A stretch of DNA of 20,588 nt from a virus: positions 1 to 20,588 of the IMG/VR virus record IMGVR_UViG_3300020168_000035, one strand, 5' to 3'. The notes under the pieces were generated by a model. That model was not told the DNA's origin. It saw only the letters and a program-made list of their open reading frames with translations, and did no database searches. The position numbers and the translations under genes were made by a program. Position 1 is the first letter of the stretch. Every line of letters starts with the position of its first letter. This document shows positions 1-6,224 of this stretch, piece by piece.

Positions 1-23
1 GATTCTATTTCATACATTCGATT

Positions 24-833
24 TTATAATGGAAAGTACAAATAATCTCGTTCTTCCGGTCGTACACAATATCCAAATGCTCGCTCAAAATCTTCTTTAA
101 CAATATGAACTTCAAATGATTCAAAGTCCATATCAAATGGAGTAAACATAATTTTATTATCCGGAAATTCATTGTTAGGAACAACGACTCTAACGTTTTT
201 AACATCGCTAACATTGAATAACGAATATTCCTTAAGAACAAAGTCTTTGGATCGTTTATCAGAAGAAACTTTAAAATAACAAACTTCATGACCAAACATT
301 TCGCTAACGGTTAATGCTAATTCTCGATTAAGAGATATAGCAGGACCCATTAAATCATATACTCTAAATAAACTACCTTCACAGTCTATTCTAATTCCTT
401 TGTAATAATCTTGAGTTGGACATGATTTAGGAGTTGGTGTAGTATAATCAGACTCAGTAACTACGGTTTCAATATCCATAGTAATATTTGTAACCGCCAA
501 TCCTGTCGGAACCGGTGGTTCTGGTTGAGACACTCTAATATATTTTAGTTGGACATAAACATTAGATCCCGAATCAAAGCTCATTGGAGGTAAAGTCTTA
601 CTTCCGTCTGGATTTCTTTCAAGTAATAGCCAAGGAGACCACGTCATGTTATCAGTGGACCAACGTAAATTTGTAATAAAATAATCGTTATCTGTAGATG
701 CTGGTGATGTAGTCTCAGCATAACTTGTGAATGACGAAACTGAGGCAAAGGCACCGTTAAAGGTAACCATAAGCGAATCGCCGTCTTTGTAAGTGATATT
801 ATTTGTAGAAAGATCTACGCTAATCTTGGCCAT
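24..833 (-). CDS. Probable virion structural protein (tail/baseplate/neck type), C-terminus possibly cut by TAA
   Basis: The protein has 269 residues. The first ~110 look like a beta-sandwich, rich in Ser/Thr and aromatics, and end in a proline-rich linker (PEPPVPTG). The second half is a separate alpha/beta domain. The C-terminus reads VKEDFERAFGY, then RPEERDYLYFPL, then TAA. In-frame after the stop the sequence reads NRMYEIE up to the window edge. That is a natural continuation of an xERDYLYFPLxNRxYEx pattern I associate with T4-type neck/structural proteins; T4 gp14 has a similar GDLIYFP segment. The TAA may therefore interrupt the gene, or a new gene may begin at the ATG at 17. The ATG at 833 is preceded by ATATATAT. 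The structural role is inferred from fold and context and no exact family is assigned. Confidence 0.6.
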   Translation of the reverse strand: MAKISVDLSTNNITYKDGDSLMVTFNGAFASVSSFTSYAETTSPASTDNDYFITNLRWSTDNMTWSPWLLLERNPDGSKTLPPMSFDSGSNVYVQLKYIRVSQPEPPVPTGLAVTNITMDIETVVTESDYTTPTPKSCPTQDYYKGIRIDCEGSLFRVYDLMGPAISLNRELALTVSEMFGHEVCYFKVSSDKRSKDFVLKEYSLFNVSDVKNVRVVVPNNEFPDNKIMFTPFDMDFESFEVHIVKEDFERAFGYCVRPEERDYLYFPL

Positions 834-851
834 CTATTTGTATTTGTTTTA

Positions 852-859
852 ATATATAT
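852..859 (-). promoter_or_regulatory. Candidate late-type promoter box (ATATATAT)
   Basis: The minus strand reads ATATATAT, 18 bases before the ATG at 833, in the short gap after the upstream gene's end at 883. It is one mismatch from the ATATATAA box seen before other genes here. No experimental support. Confidence 0.4.
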
Positions 860-882
860 TCGCAACAAATACGACCGAAATA

Positions 883-1473
883 TTATAGATATCCGGCCAG
901 CTTAATGACAGTTAATTGAATATGATCGAGTTCTTCTTTTGGAATTTCTCTTTCTTCTTTAATGAAGTCTAATGTAAAAATACCAACGACTCTTTTGTTC
1001 AAATCTAATATTGCCCATGTATAAATAGATTCAATTCCATTTTCTACCAATTGATATTTAAGTAATGTTTCTGGAAATTCTTTTGTTACACTTTTGTAGT
1101 GAGCGGTTCGTTGTTCTAATAACTTAGAAAATAACTTAATTCCTCCACTAACTGGCATTGATTGATTGTGATTTTGTATTCTAGCAATACCTTTTTCGAC
1201 TTGTTCATAAGTCATAGAATATTTCTTCATGGATTTGCCAGTAAAATACTCACCACCATTATGAAATTGGTATATTGCTGCTCTACAAGCACCGACTGAT
1301 TCTCGGATTTCTTTTAATTTTTCTAGAAGAATAGAATCTTCCTCGATCGCTTCCGTGATTATACAAGCCTTAGCTTTTTTTTCTTTTTCAAGTTTATTGC
1401 GATACCATATAGTCAGTAATGTAGTTGCCGAACCTAAAACGGTTGTAACTACAGGAATCCACATCTCGACCAT
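883..1473 (-). CDS. Membrane-anchored GAF-like domain protein
   Basis: The protein has 196 residues. Residues 4-24 form one hydrophobic segment (IPVVTTVLGSATTLLTIWY) followed by a basic stretch (KLEKEKKAK), as in an N-terminal membrane anchor with the rest in the cytoplasm. A short helical linker (about 40-60) leads to an alpha/beta domain at about 61-196. The segments CRAAIYQFHNGG, YTWAILDLN and VVGIFTLDF look like the strand and loop layout of a GAF sensory domain. The fold call is by pattern only; no ligand residues can be named. The gene has its own ATATATAA box and follows an unknown gene. A host-signal-sensing or membrane role would be speculation. Confidence 0.6.
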   Translation of the reverse strand: MVEMWIPVVTTVLGSATTLLTIWYRNKLEKEKKAKACIITEAIEEDSILLEKLKEIRESVGACRAAIYQFHNGGEYFTGKSMKKYSMTYEQVEKGIARIQNHNQSMPVSGGIKLFSKLLEQRTAHYKSVTKEFPETLLKYQLVENGIESIYTWAILDLNKRVVGIFTLDFIKEEREIPKEELDHIQLTVIKLAGYL

Positions 1474-1502
1474 TCAATTTAAAGTAATTTTTTGTTGATA
1501 GG

Positions 1503-1510
1503 TTATATAT
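1503..1510 (-). promoter_or_regulatory. Candidate late-type promoter box (ATATATAA)
   Basis: An exact ATATATAA lies on the minus strand, 29 bases before the ATG at 1473. It overlaps the TGA stop of the upstream gene (TGATATATAA). Confidence 0.45.
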
Positions 1511-2157
1511 CAATCCAACACTATTAAATGTATCATAGAGTTGTCTACTTCCATCTTCATGTCAATTATTTCCATCAATGAATTGATGGTTTCTCCATGA
1601 TCTTGGATGAATTCCTCTGAGCTTTCTAGATGTGTAATGTGCGTAATTAAATCTCTAGCTGTTATTTCGATGTATGGTGTAGGAAAGAATTTATCGTATT
1701 TCCATAGCCCACATTCTGTTAAAAGATATTGAACATCAACTAATTTTTTTGAATCTAATAATTCAGGAAGATCTATTTTTGCATGTAAAATTTTGTAGTC
1801 AAACGTAATTCCTTCTTCATTTTTTCGTGTATAATTCTTTTGATCGGACACGTTAAATTTGATAAATCGAAGATTAGTAAATGAACTAACTACGTTATGT
1901 AAGAAAAAAGCTGAATTTACTCGTTTTGATAATTGTTCTTGAGTTAATCCAGAAAGTTGCTCTAAATCTGTTTGAAATTTTTCATTTAATATATCTCGCA
2001 TATCAGCTGCTGGAATATAAAAATTAGCATGTGAATTGCCAACTTGATTTATTCTAGCATTTCTGCGAACTTCACTTAATATCCTATTATCTACAAGATT
2101 ATTCTTGTACATAACAACTTCTATGACTAGTGGATATTTAAGATTTGTCTCCATCAT
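1510..2157 (-). CDS. Unknown phage protein, 215 residues
   Basis: I do not recognise a family. The protein is mixed alpha/beta and soluble, with no signal peptide or membrane segment. It opens with a strand-like segment (YPLVIEVVMYKN) and carries a long middle part containing Gln/Leu-rich helices (LEQLSGLTQEQLSKRV). It ends with hydrophobic residues (MIHLIVLD). The start lies inside the end of the preceding gene (about 20 bases overlap), and there are two consecutive ATGs, so the second Met is an alternative start. The overlap implies co-transcription and translational coupling with the probable gp62-like gene. That places it at the end of the replication cluster, but gives no function. Confidence 0.75.
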   Translation of the reverse strand: MMETNLKYPLVIEVVMYKNNLVDNRILSEVRRNARINQVGNSHANFYIPAADMRDILNEKFQTDLEQLSGLTQEQLSKRVNSAFFLHNVVSSFTNLRFIKFNVSDQKNYTRKNEEGITFDYKILHAKIDLPELLDSKKLVDVQYLLTECGLWKYDKFFPTPYIEITARDLITHITHLESSEEFIQDHGETINSLMEIIDMKMEVDNSMIHLIVLD

Positions 2158-2563
2158 ACATCTCGTATTGTCTTTTCATTTGAGTAAAGTAATCCTGCAT
2201 TTTTTCAGGATACAATTTGGTAAGGATATCAAAATCTTTTCTTGAGATTTCGTTGATTTTCAAGTACAAAGAAACAAGTTCTTCAGAATACTTAAATTCT
2301 TTTTGCTCTTGTGCTTTTGTTTTCTTTGTTTTAGTATATATCCAACCTGGTACCTTTTTGAAACGAGATGTAACGAATTGCCAAGTGTCAATAACACCAA
2401 TACCATTGATGCCATTACGGTTTAATAATTGTGCTTGTTCAGGAAAGTTAATTGCCATAAAGCGATTAATCATAAATTGATTTTTGGCTTTATCGTTGTT
2501 CTTAACTTCTTTGTATTTCTTAGGGTCTGTAAACATAACCCTTACTAAGTCGAATAATTGCAT
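2138..2563 (-). CDS. Probable clamp-loader small subunit (T4 gp62-like)
   Basis: The protein has 141 residues and is mostly helical. Its layout resembles short gp62-type subunits of T4-like phages: an N-terminal LFDLVRVMFTDPKK segment, then a QFMINRFMAIN segment, then a basic KKVPGWIYTKTKK segment, then a C-terminal helical region (EISRKDFDILTKLYPEKMQDYF). In T4, one gp62 joins four gp44 ATPase subunits to load the gp45 sliding clamp on primer-template DNA. A gp44-like ATPase is encoded 1.5 kb upstream in the same direction, which supports the call. The protein is shorter than T4 gp62 (187 residues) and the resemblance is weak, so it is a candidate only. A CATATAATAAATA box precedes the start. 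Confidence 0.5.
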   Translation of the reverse strand: MQLFDLVRVMFTDPKKYKEVKNNDKAKNQFMINRFMAINFPEQAQLLNRNGINGIGVIDTWQFVTSRFKKVPGWIYTKTKKTKAQEQKEFKYSEELVSLYLKINEISRKDFDILTKLYPEKMQDYFTQMKRQYEMYDGDKS

Positions 2564-2573
2564 AGTTTATTTA

Positions 2574-2579
2574 TTATAT
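2574..2579 (-). promoter_or_regulatory. Candidate class-A (replication-type) promoter box
   Basis: The minus strand reads TTTCATATAATAAATAAACT directly before the ATG at 2563. The ATATAA core ends only 10 bases from the start, so a transcript would have a very short leader. Confidence 0.4.
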
Positions 2580-2583
2580 GAAA

Positions 2584-2754
2584 TTATTTCTTAGAAGATT
2601 CTCTTAATTTAACCGTTTCTAGTCGATGCATTTTTTCAGTCAATTGATTTTGCTTTTCTATCGCCGAAGCTAAACGGTTTTGTGACTCAATTAATTTTGG
2701 TAGATCGTTTTCAAAGTATTTTCTACCGGCTTTTGTATTATAGAAATCTTTCAT
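2584..2754 (-). CDS. Small coiled-coil protein, 56 residues
   Basis: This small gene runs from an ATG at 2754 to a TAA at 2584 and encodes MKDFYNTKAGRKYF, a short acidic turn, then an amphipathic helix with regular Leu/Ile/Met spacing (LPKLIESQNRLASAIEKQNQ) and a charged tail ending RESSKK. A single helix or short coiled coil is likely. It starts 9 bases after the stop of the flap-nuclease gene and fills the space before the gp62-like gene in the same direction, so it is probably co-transcribed with the replication genes. It has no recognised family. It is real by position and by fit to the gap, but function is unknown. Confidence 0.65.
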   Translation of the reverse strand: MKDFYNTKAGRKYFENDLPKLIESQNRLASAIEKQNQLTEKMHRLETVKLRESSKK

Positions 2755-2763
2755 ATATTCAAA

Positions 2764-3960
2764 TTATAGTCCAAGACCTCCGAAGAATGAAGCATCTTGA
2801 GTTGTACTAGTATTTTTTTCGTTTTGAATCAGAGGCTTAGAAATATTTTCCTTGTTTACTTGATTCATGTTATGTATTGATTGATATCCTGAATTTTCGA
2901 TATCGTTAAGCATCGCATCCATAATTGCATTTGGAATGGCTTTTTGATGCAGATACATTAGATTACGATTCATCTCGTAGCGTTCAACTAATTGAGAAAT
3001 ATTTTTATCTAAAATACGCAAATTGTTTTTTGCGATTTTACAAATTTCGGTAATTGAATCGCTAGAGAAAAATGTAGTTTGATCTATTCGACCATTGTTA
3101 TCTTCGTAATCTTCGAGTATTTTAGAAGCTTTTGAATCTGTAATATTGTATACTCGACGTTTTCCATCTTTACCTTTTTTAATGGTTTGGTGTAATGGTG
3201 ATACGTTATCGCCAGCATCGCCCATTAGAATTTTGCGAAATACAAATTCATTTACGTTAGTTTCTTTAATTTTCATACCTCTAGTAACATTTTGAAGTGC
3301 AACTTTAGTGTTGCTTGTAAGATCTAGAGGTTGATTGAAAATATCGATAGAATCCATACTAGTTTCAGATAGCCATTCGGTAAATCCTTCGAAAGCATAA
3401 ATAGATTTTGAGAATTTATTATAGAATAGTGTATTTGTTCCAGTTGAATCGTTATTGCAAACCAATTGAATAAGATCGTTATCGCCAGAAAAGATTAGCG
3501 CATTTCGGTTATTCATATTAAGATATGAAGACCATGCAAAAATAAGATCGTCGGCTTCGGCACCACTAACACGAGAAACGGTGCATCCTAAAGATTTTAG
3601 AGATTCGGCGAATTTGTCGTGTAAATCATAGATCGCTTTCCAATTAATTGTATTGTCTTTTTTGCGATGTCCTTTGTATTCTTGCGATTCGGCAGATTTT
3701 AAAGAATTAGATTCTGGATAAAAATCTTTTCGCCATGAAGATGAATCGATACAATAAACAATACCATCGAGTATTGGTGAAAAACGCTTGACTTCATAAG
3801 CGAAATCAGTTGCGAGTTTCCATGCTAATAGATCCGCATCCTTTTGTGGATCGTCGATAAAATTTAGAGGCCCATCCTTACGGGATTTAATTTTGCCTGA
3901 AATAAAAAATGTTTTGTGTAGAAAATAATTACCATCTACAATTAATGTATACCTTCTCAT
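2764..3960 (-). CDS. rnh: Flap endonuclease / 5'-3' exonuclease (T4 RNase H-like, PIN/FEN family)
   Basis: The protein has 398 residues; T4 RNase H has 305. It removes RNA primers and flaps from lagging strands in a metal-dependent reaction. The FEN acidic residues are visible: D9 in LIVDGNY, D72 next to R77-K78, E135 with D137-D138 in GAEADD, D160 and D162 in SGDNDL, and D248 and D251 in MGDAGDN, the last at the helix-hairpin-helix side. The basic helical arch YKGHRKK is at 95-101. The extra C-terminal ~60 residues look disordered (Asn, Thr, Gln-rich) and end in SFFGGLGL, which resembles a hydrophobic clamp-binding tail. The gene sits just after the gp44-like loader gene and has its own CATATAATA box. 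Confidence 0.9.
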   Translation of the reverse strand: MRRYTLIVDGNYFLHKTFFISGKIKSRKDGPLNFIDDPQKDADLLAWKLATDFAYEVKRFSPILDGIVYCIDSSSWRKDFYPESNSLKSAESQEYKGHRKKDNTINWKAIYDLHDKFAESLKSLGCTVSRVSGAEADDLIFAWSSYLNMNNRNALIFSGDNDLIQLVCNNDSTGTNTLFYNKFSKSIYAFEGFTEWLSETSMDSIDIFNQPLDLTSNTKVALQNVTRGMKIKETNVNEFVFRKILMGDAGDNVSPLHQTIKKGKDGKRRVYNITDSKASKILEDYEDNNGRIDQTTFFSSDSITEICKIAKNNLRILDKNISQLVERYEMNRNLMYLHQKAIPNAIMDAMLNDIENSGYQSIHNMNQVNKENISKPLIQNEKNTSTTQDASFFGGLGL

Positions 3961-3984
3961 ACCTTATAGGTTTATTTTGTTTTA

Positions 3985-3992
3985 TATTATAT
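3985..3992 (-). promoter_or_regulatory. Candidate class-A promoter box (ATATAATA)
   Basis: The minus strand reads CTTCATATAATATAAAAC, 24 bases before the ATG at 3960. The leader that follows is A-rich and has no Shine-Dalgarno sequence at a usable distance. Confidence 0.45.
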
Positions 3993-4018
3993 GAAGGTTT
4001 TGTGATTTAGATTCAACC

Positions 4019-4972
4019 CTAGTGCACAATCTTTTGTAGCTTGTAAACTAAACTAAGCATTGTAACCACAGGATCAATTACAAATCTAGATTCATACGAA
4101 TGTTTGTTAACTTCAAAGCAAATTTCTCCTAGATGTCTGATTGATTCTGGTTTTTCGGTTTGAATATATTCAACGAAATCAGTACCTAATGCCTTAATAA
4201 CATCATCTACTCGATGAGAATAATTAGATACTAAAAATTTGTAATTGTTTACGGTTGAATTAATATCTTCAAAAATAAGATCGAATAGATCTTTATAGAC
4301 ACCATGAAATGTGGTAACGTCTTTGATTGTGATTTTACTCACACCTTCGGCAAAGTATCCCTGAAGGACATTAATTGTATTTCTAAGATCAGGAAATTTG
4401 CGTTGTACTAATTCGAGTAAAGCATCTTTGTCGATTTCCATTCCTTCGATTTTACATATTTCGTAAATTCTTCGAAGATATTTTCGCATGATTTCAGTTT
4501 CTTCTTCGTCGCTAAAGTCGAAATTAATGCATTCAAATCGAGATTGAATATTGTCTGGAATCTTATTGAAATAATTACATGTTGCGATGAACCTTGCACT
4601 CATATGAAATTGTTCGATTGTACCGCGAAGAGCTTTCATATATTGATCAGATACTCCATCGAACTCGTCGAGTATTACGACTTTTAATTTTCGTTCACCA
4701 TCGAGCAAGGATAAAGTTGAGCAAAATTCAGATATTTTATTACGAACAGTATCTACACCAGTTTCGCTCGAGCAATTAATATACAATGATGGATGATCTT
4801 TTGCTAAGATCTTGGCCGATGAAGTTTTTCCACTTCCAGGACCACCATAAAACAAAAGGTTTTGATATACACCTTTATCTAGTTTTTTAGCAATTCTTTC
4901 TGGTACAATTAGATCTGATAATTCTTGTGGCCGATATTTCTCAGTCCACAAAAGTGCTTTGGTATGCGACAT
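4019..4972 (-). CDS. 44: Sliding-clamp loader ATPase subunit (T4 gp44-like, RFC family)
   Basis: The protein has 317 residues; T4 gp44 has 319. It is an AAA+ ATPase that opens and loads the sliding clamp. Visible motifs are the N-terminal WTEKYRP box (9-15) typical of RFC/gp44, Walker A GGPGSGKT (43-50), Walker B VVILDEFD (98-105), sensor 1 ATCN (130-133), and the SRF arginine-finger motif (144-146). A helical lid and a C-terminal collar domain follow. In T4 the loaded clamp also activates late transcription together with gp55, and a gp55-like gene is present in this window. The probable small loader subunit lies downstream, separated by the flap nuclease and a small gene. Confidence 0.95.
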   Translation of the reverse strand: MSHTKALLWTEKYRPQELSDLIVPERIAKKLDKGVYQNLLFYGGPGSGKTSSAKILAKDHPSLYINCSSETGVDTVRNKISEFCSTLSLLDGERKLKVVILDEFDGVSDQYMKALRGTIEQFHMSARFIATCNYFNKIPDNIQSRFECINFDFSDEEETEIMRKYLRRIYEICKIEGMEIDKDALLELVQRKFPDLRNTINVLQGYFAEGVSKITIKDVTTFHGVYKDLFDLIFEDINSTVNNYKFLVSNYSHRVDDVIKALGTDFVEYIQTEKPESIRHLGEICFEVNKHSYESRFVIDPVVTMLSLVYKLQKIVH

Positions 4973-4986
4973 AAAATGTTTATTAG

Positions 4987-4992
4987 TTATAT
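4987..4992 (-). promoter_or_regulatory. Candidate class-A promoter box (ATATAAC)
   Basis: The minus strand reads AGCATATAACTAATAAAC, 14 bases before the ATG at 4972. It overlaps the TAA stop of the preceding small gene. The 13-base string CATATAACTAATA also stands before the sigma-factor gene at 17965. Confidence 0.5.
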
Positions 4993-5187
4993 GCTTTCGA
5001 GTTTGCCTAGTTTCAATAATTGCATTTTGAACATTTCTCCATCACGAACATATCCTGAGATTCGAAGAACTCGACATTTATGTCCTTTAAATTCGATCTT
5101 TTCGTTCAGTGTAGGAGATTCGCCGATTGCGATAACAATAAAGTAACCATCATCCTCGGTACAAGAAATAATTTTTTCTAGATTCAT
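4987..5187 (-). CDS. Small unknown protein, 66 residues
   Basis: The predicted product is all-beta, with strand-like segments GYFIVIAIG, KIEFKGHKCRVLRI and MFKMQLLKLG, and could be a small barrel (SH3/OB size). It has no membrane segment or recognised family. Its ATG lies one base after the stop of the small membrane protein gene, so the two are co-transcribed and probably coupled. It sits directly upstream of the clamp-loader gene, which may place it with the replication genes, but no function is assigned. Confidence 0.65.
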   Translation of the reverse strand: MNLEKIISCTEDDGYFIVIAIGESPTLNEKIEFKGHKCRVLRISGYVRDGEMFKMQLLKLGKLESI

Positions 5188-5188
5188 A

Positions 5189-5392
5189 TTATTTGTTTTT
5201 GATTCGTTCGAAAGACATTACGGTATTGATAACACCTAAGAAGAATGCAGCGAAGCAAAATGCCATTTCGTTAAGTTCGCCTGCAAAATTGATGTAATTA
5301 AGAATAGAACCGGTAGCGGTCATGTAGGCGACAACGAAAGAAGCGATTGCGAATAAGAAATACTTGATGTTCAATTTGAATGAAATTTGCAT
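5189..5392 (-). CDS. Small membrane protein with two predicted transmembrane segments
   Basis: The protein has 67 residues. Two hydrophobic stretches are visible, at about 10-30 (YFLFAIASFVVAYMTATG) and 41-60 (MAFCFAAFFLGVINTVMSF), separated by a short loop and ending in a basic tail (ERIKNK). This is a helical hairpin in the inner membrane. Small two-segment phage membrane proteins include holins, antiholins and superinfection factors, but nothing here selects one, and no endolysin gene is nearby. The gene is driven from a promoter-terminator cassette repeated 740 bases away. Confidence 0.7.
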   Translation of the reverse strand: MQISFKLNIKYFLFAIASFVVAYMTATGSILNYINFAGELNEMAFCFAAFFLGVINTVMSFERIKNK

Positions 5393-5402
5393 AATTGTTT
5401 TG

Positions 5403-5474
5403 TTTAATTTGTTATTACTAATATAATAAAAAAACTTGGAAAAAAAAAATTTTTGGTCAATTATTTTTCAAAAA
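5403..5474 (-). repeat. Intergenic terminator/promoter cassette, copy A
   Basis: These 72 bases align without gaps to 6141-6212. The first 33 bases (5403-5435) and the last 20 (5455-5474) are identical to the other copy; the central 19 are different. On the minus strand it contains TTTTTTTATTATATTAG, a T-run joined to an AT-rich box, ahead of the small membrane protein gene. The central part is only A/T here and lacks the GC stem of copy B. Confidence 0.75.
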
Positions 5475-5491
5475 AGTTAAATTTTTTTCGA

Positions 5492-5908
5492 TTAGCTCCA
5501 ATCTTTCTCATAAGTATACCAATGGTCACAACTTCCTGAATAATCGAGTGCTTTAAAGATCCACTCGTTAGTGGTATCGATATCTAAATTATTCGCATAT
5601 GCTAAGCAACGCATTTCGATAAGCGGTTGTTTATCTTCGTTTTGGCTGTATCGATCGATTCCTAATGATTGGGATACTGCGCTTTGCATTTCTCCCATGA
5701 TAACGAGTGCAACTCGTTCATTGTCTTGATAACGACGCCCAGCCATCCACCCGAGGCCTTGATCCATTGTTTTGAAATATTCGGACCATTCCTTAGATTC
5801 CTTTGCTTTGGCGATAGAATCGGTTAGCTTTTCTTTAAAGCCTTTCGGAAAGTAATTTGAATTGTGGCCGGTAAAGCCTGATACTGAAATTTTTACTTCG
5901 TAACTCAT
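5492..5908 (-). CDS. Unknown phage protein, 138 residues
   Basis: I do not recognise a family. The protein is soluble and mixed alpha/beta. It begins with a strand (YEVKISVSGFTG), has a charged helix (FKEKLTDSIAKAKESKEW), then an aromatic patch and central hydrophobic segment (RVALVIMGEMQSAVSQSLG). It ends rich in Trp/Tyr (DHWYTYEKDWS). It lies between the two 72-base cassettes and has its own CATATAATAATAA box, so it may be expressed separately. Such small genes in T4-like phages are often early host-takeover or modifier proteins, which is only a class-level guess. Confidence 0.75.
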   Translation of the reverse strand: MSYEVKISVSGFTGHNSNYFPKGFKEKLTDSIAKAKESKEWSEYFKTMDQGLGWMAGRRYQDNERVALVIMGEMQSAVSQSLGIDRYSQNEDKQPLIEMRCLAYANNLDIDTTNEWIFKALDYSGSCDHWYTYEKDWS

Positions 5909-5925
5909 GTTTTGATGATTTATTA

Positions 5926-5931
5926 TTATAT
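5926..5931 (-). promoter_or_regulatory. Candidate class-A promoter box (ATATAATAATAA)
   Basis: The minus strand reads CATCATATAATAATAAATC, with the core 17 bases before the ATG at 5908, in the 30-base gap after the upstream gene. Confidence 0.4.
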
Positions 5932-5938
5932 GATGAAA

Positions 5939-6127
5939 TTATGCAATTGATTCAAGGAAAGTAGAGTATACCTTATCGATATCGACCTCTTGTTGAATAT
6001 CATCACCGAAGCGATTGATAAGATATTTAACGAAGCGAATTCTATGATTTGCTTGTTCGATGTTGAATGATGTTTCGATTAATGAATCGGAAAGATGAGA
6101 TTGAATAACGATTGATAAACGTACCAT
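5939..6127 (-). CDS. Small unknown protein, 62 residues
   Basis: The predicted product begins MVRLSIVIQSHLSD and continues as mostly helical, with a KYLINRFGDDIQQEVDIDK segment. It has no membrane segment or recognised motif. It starts immediately downstream of cassette copy B and ends 30 bases before the next gene. Support comes from its fit between regulatory sites and from uniform strand use; function is unknown. Confidence 0.6.
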   Translation of the reverse strand: MVRLSIVIQSHLSDSLIETSFNIEQANHRIRFVKYLINRFGDDIQQEVDIDKVYSTFLESIA

Positions 6128-6140
6128 AATTTGTAACTGT

Positions 6141-6212
6141 TTTAATTTGTTATTACTAATATAATAAAAAAACCCGAGATAAAAAAATCTCGGGTCAATT
6201 ATTTTTCAAAAA
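6141..6212 (-). repeat. Intergenic terminator/promoter cassette, copy B
   Basis: This is the second copy of the 72-base cassette, with outer blocks at 6141-6173 and 6193-6212 identical to copy A. Here the central 19 bases, with flanking bases, form a perfect GC-containing hairpin. On the minus strand the hairpin's T-run leads directly into TTATTATATTAG, so termination of the upstream operon and initiation of the next gene are packed together. Confidence 0.8.
6172..6195 (-). terminator. Rho-independent terminator
   Basis: The minus strand forms the 9-base-pair stem ACCCGAGAT / ATCTCGGGT around a T-only loop, followed by a run of seven T. It lies about 30 bases past the stop at 6225 and would end the operon of the ATP-grasp fusion. 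Confidence 0.85.
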
Positions 6213-6224
6213 GTTATTAACAAT

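Noticed and set aside
24-26. Stop-codon reassignment as the reason for the in-frame TAA
   Set aside because: TAA, TAG and TGA all end other clear genes in the window at sensible places, so a changed code is not supported; local readthrough, mutation or error remains possible.
5-295. Minus-strand 96-codon frame overlapping the first structural gene
   Set aside because: It lies wholly inside the better-supported frame, has unlike composition and no upstream signals.
5189-5392. Holin assignment for the two-helix membrane protein
   Set aside because: Size fits, but no endolysin or spanin gene is nearby and the sequence is not diagnostic.
5436-5454. Terminator in cassette copy A
   Set aside because: The centre holds only A and T and cannot form more than a weak five-pair stem, so I list the cassette but not a terminator.
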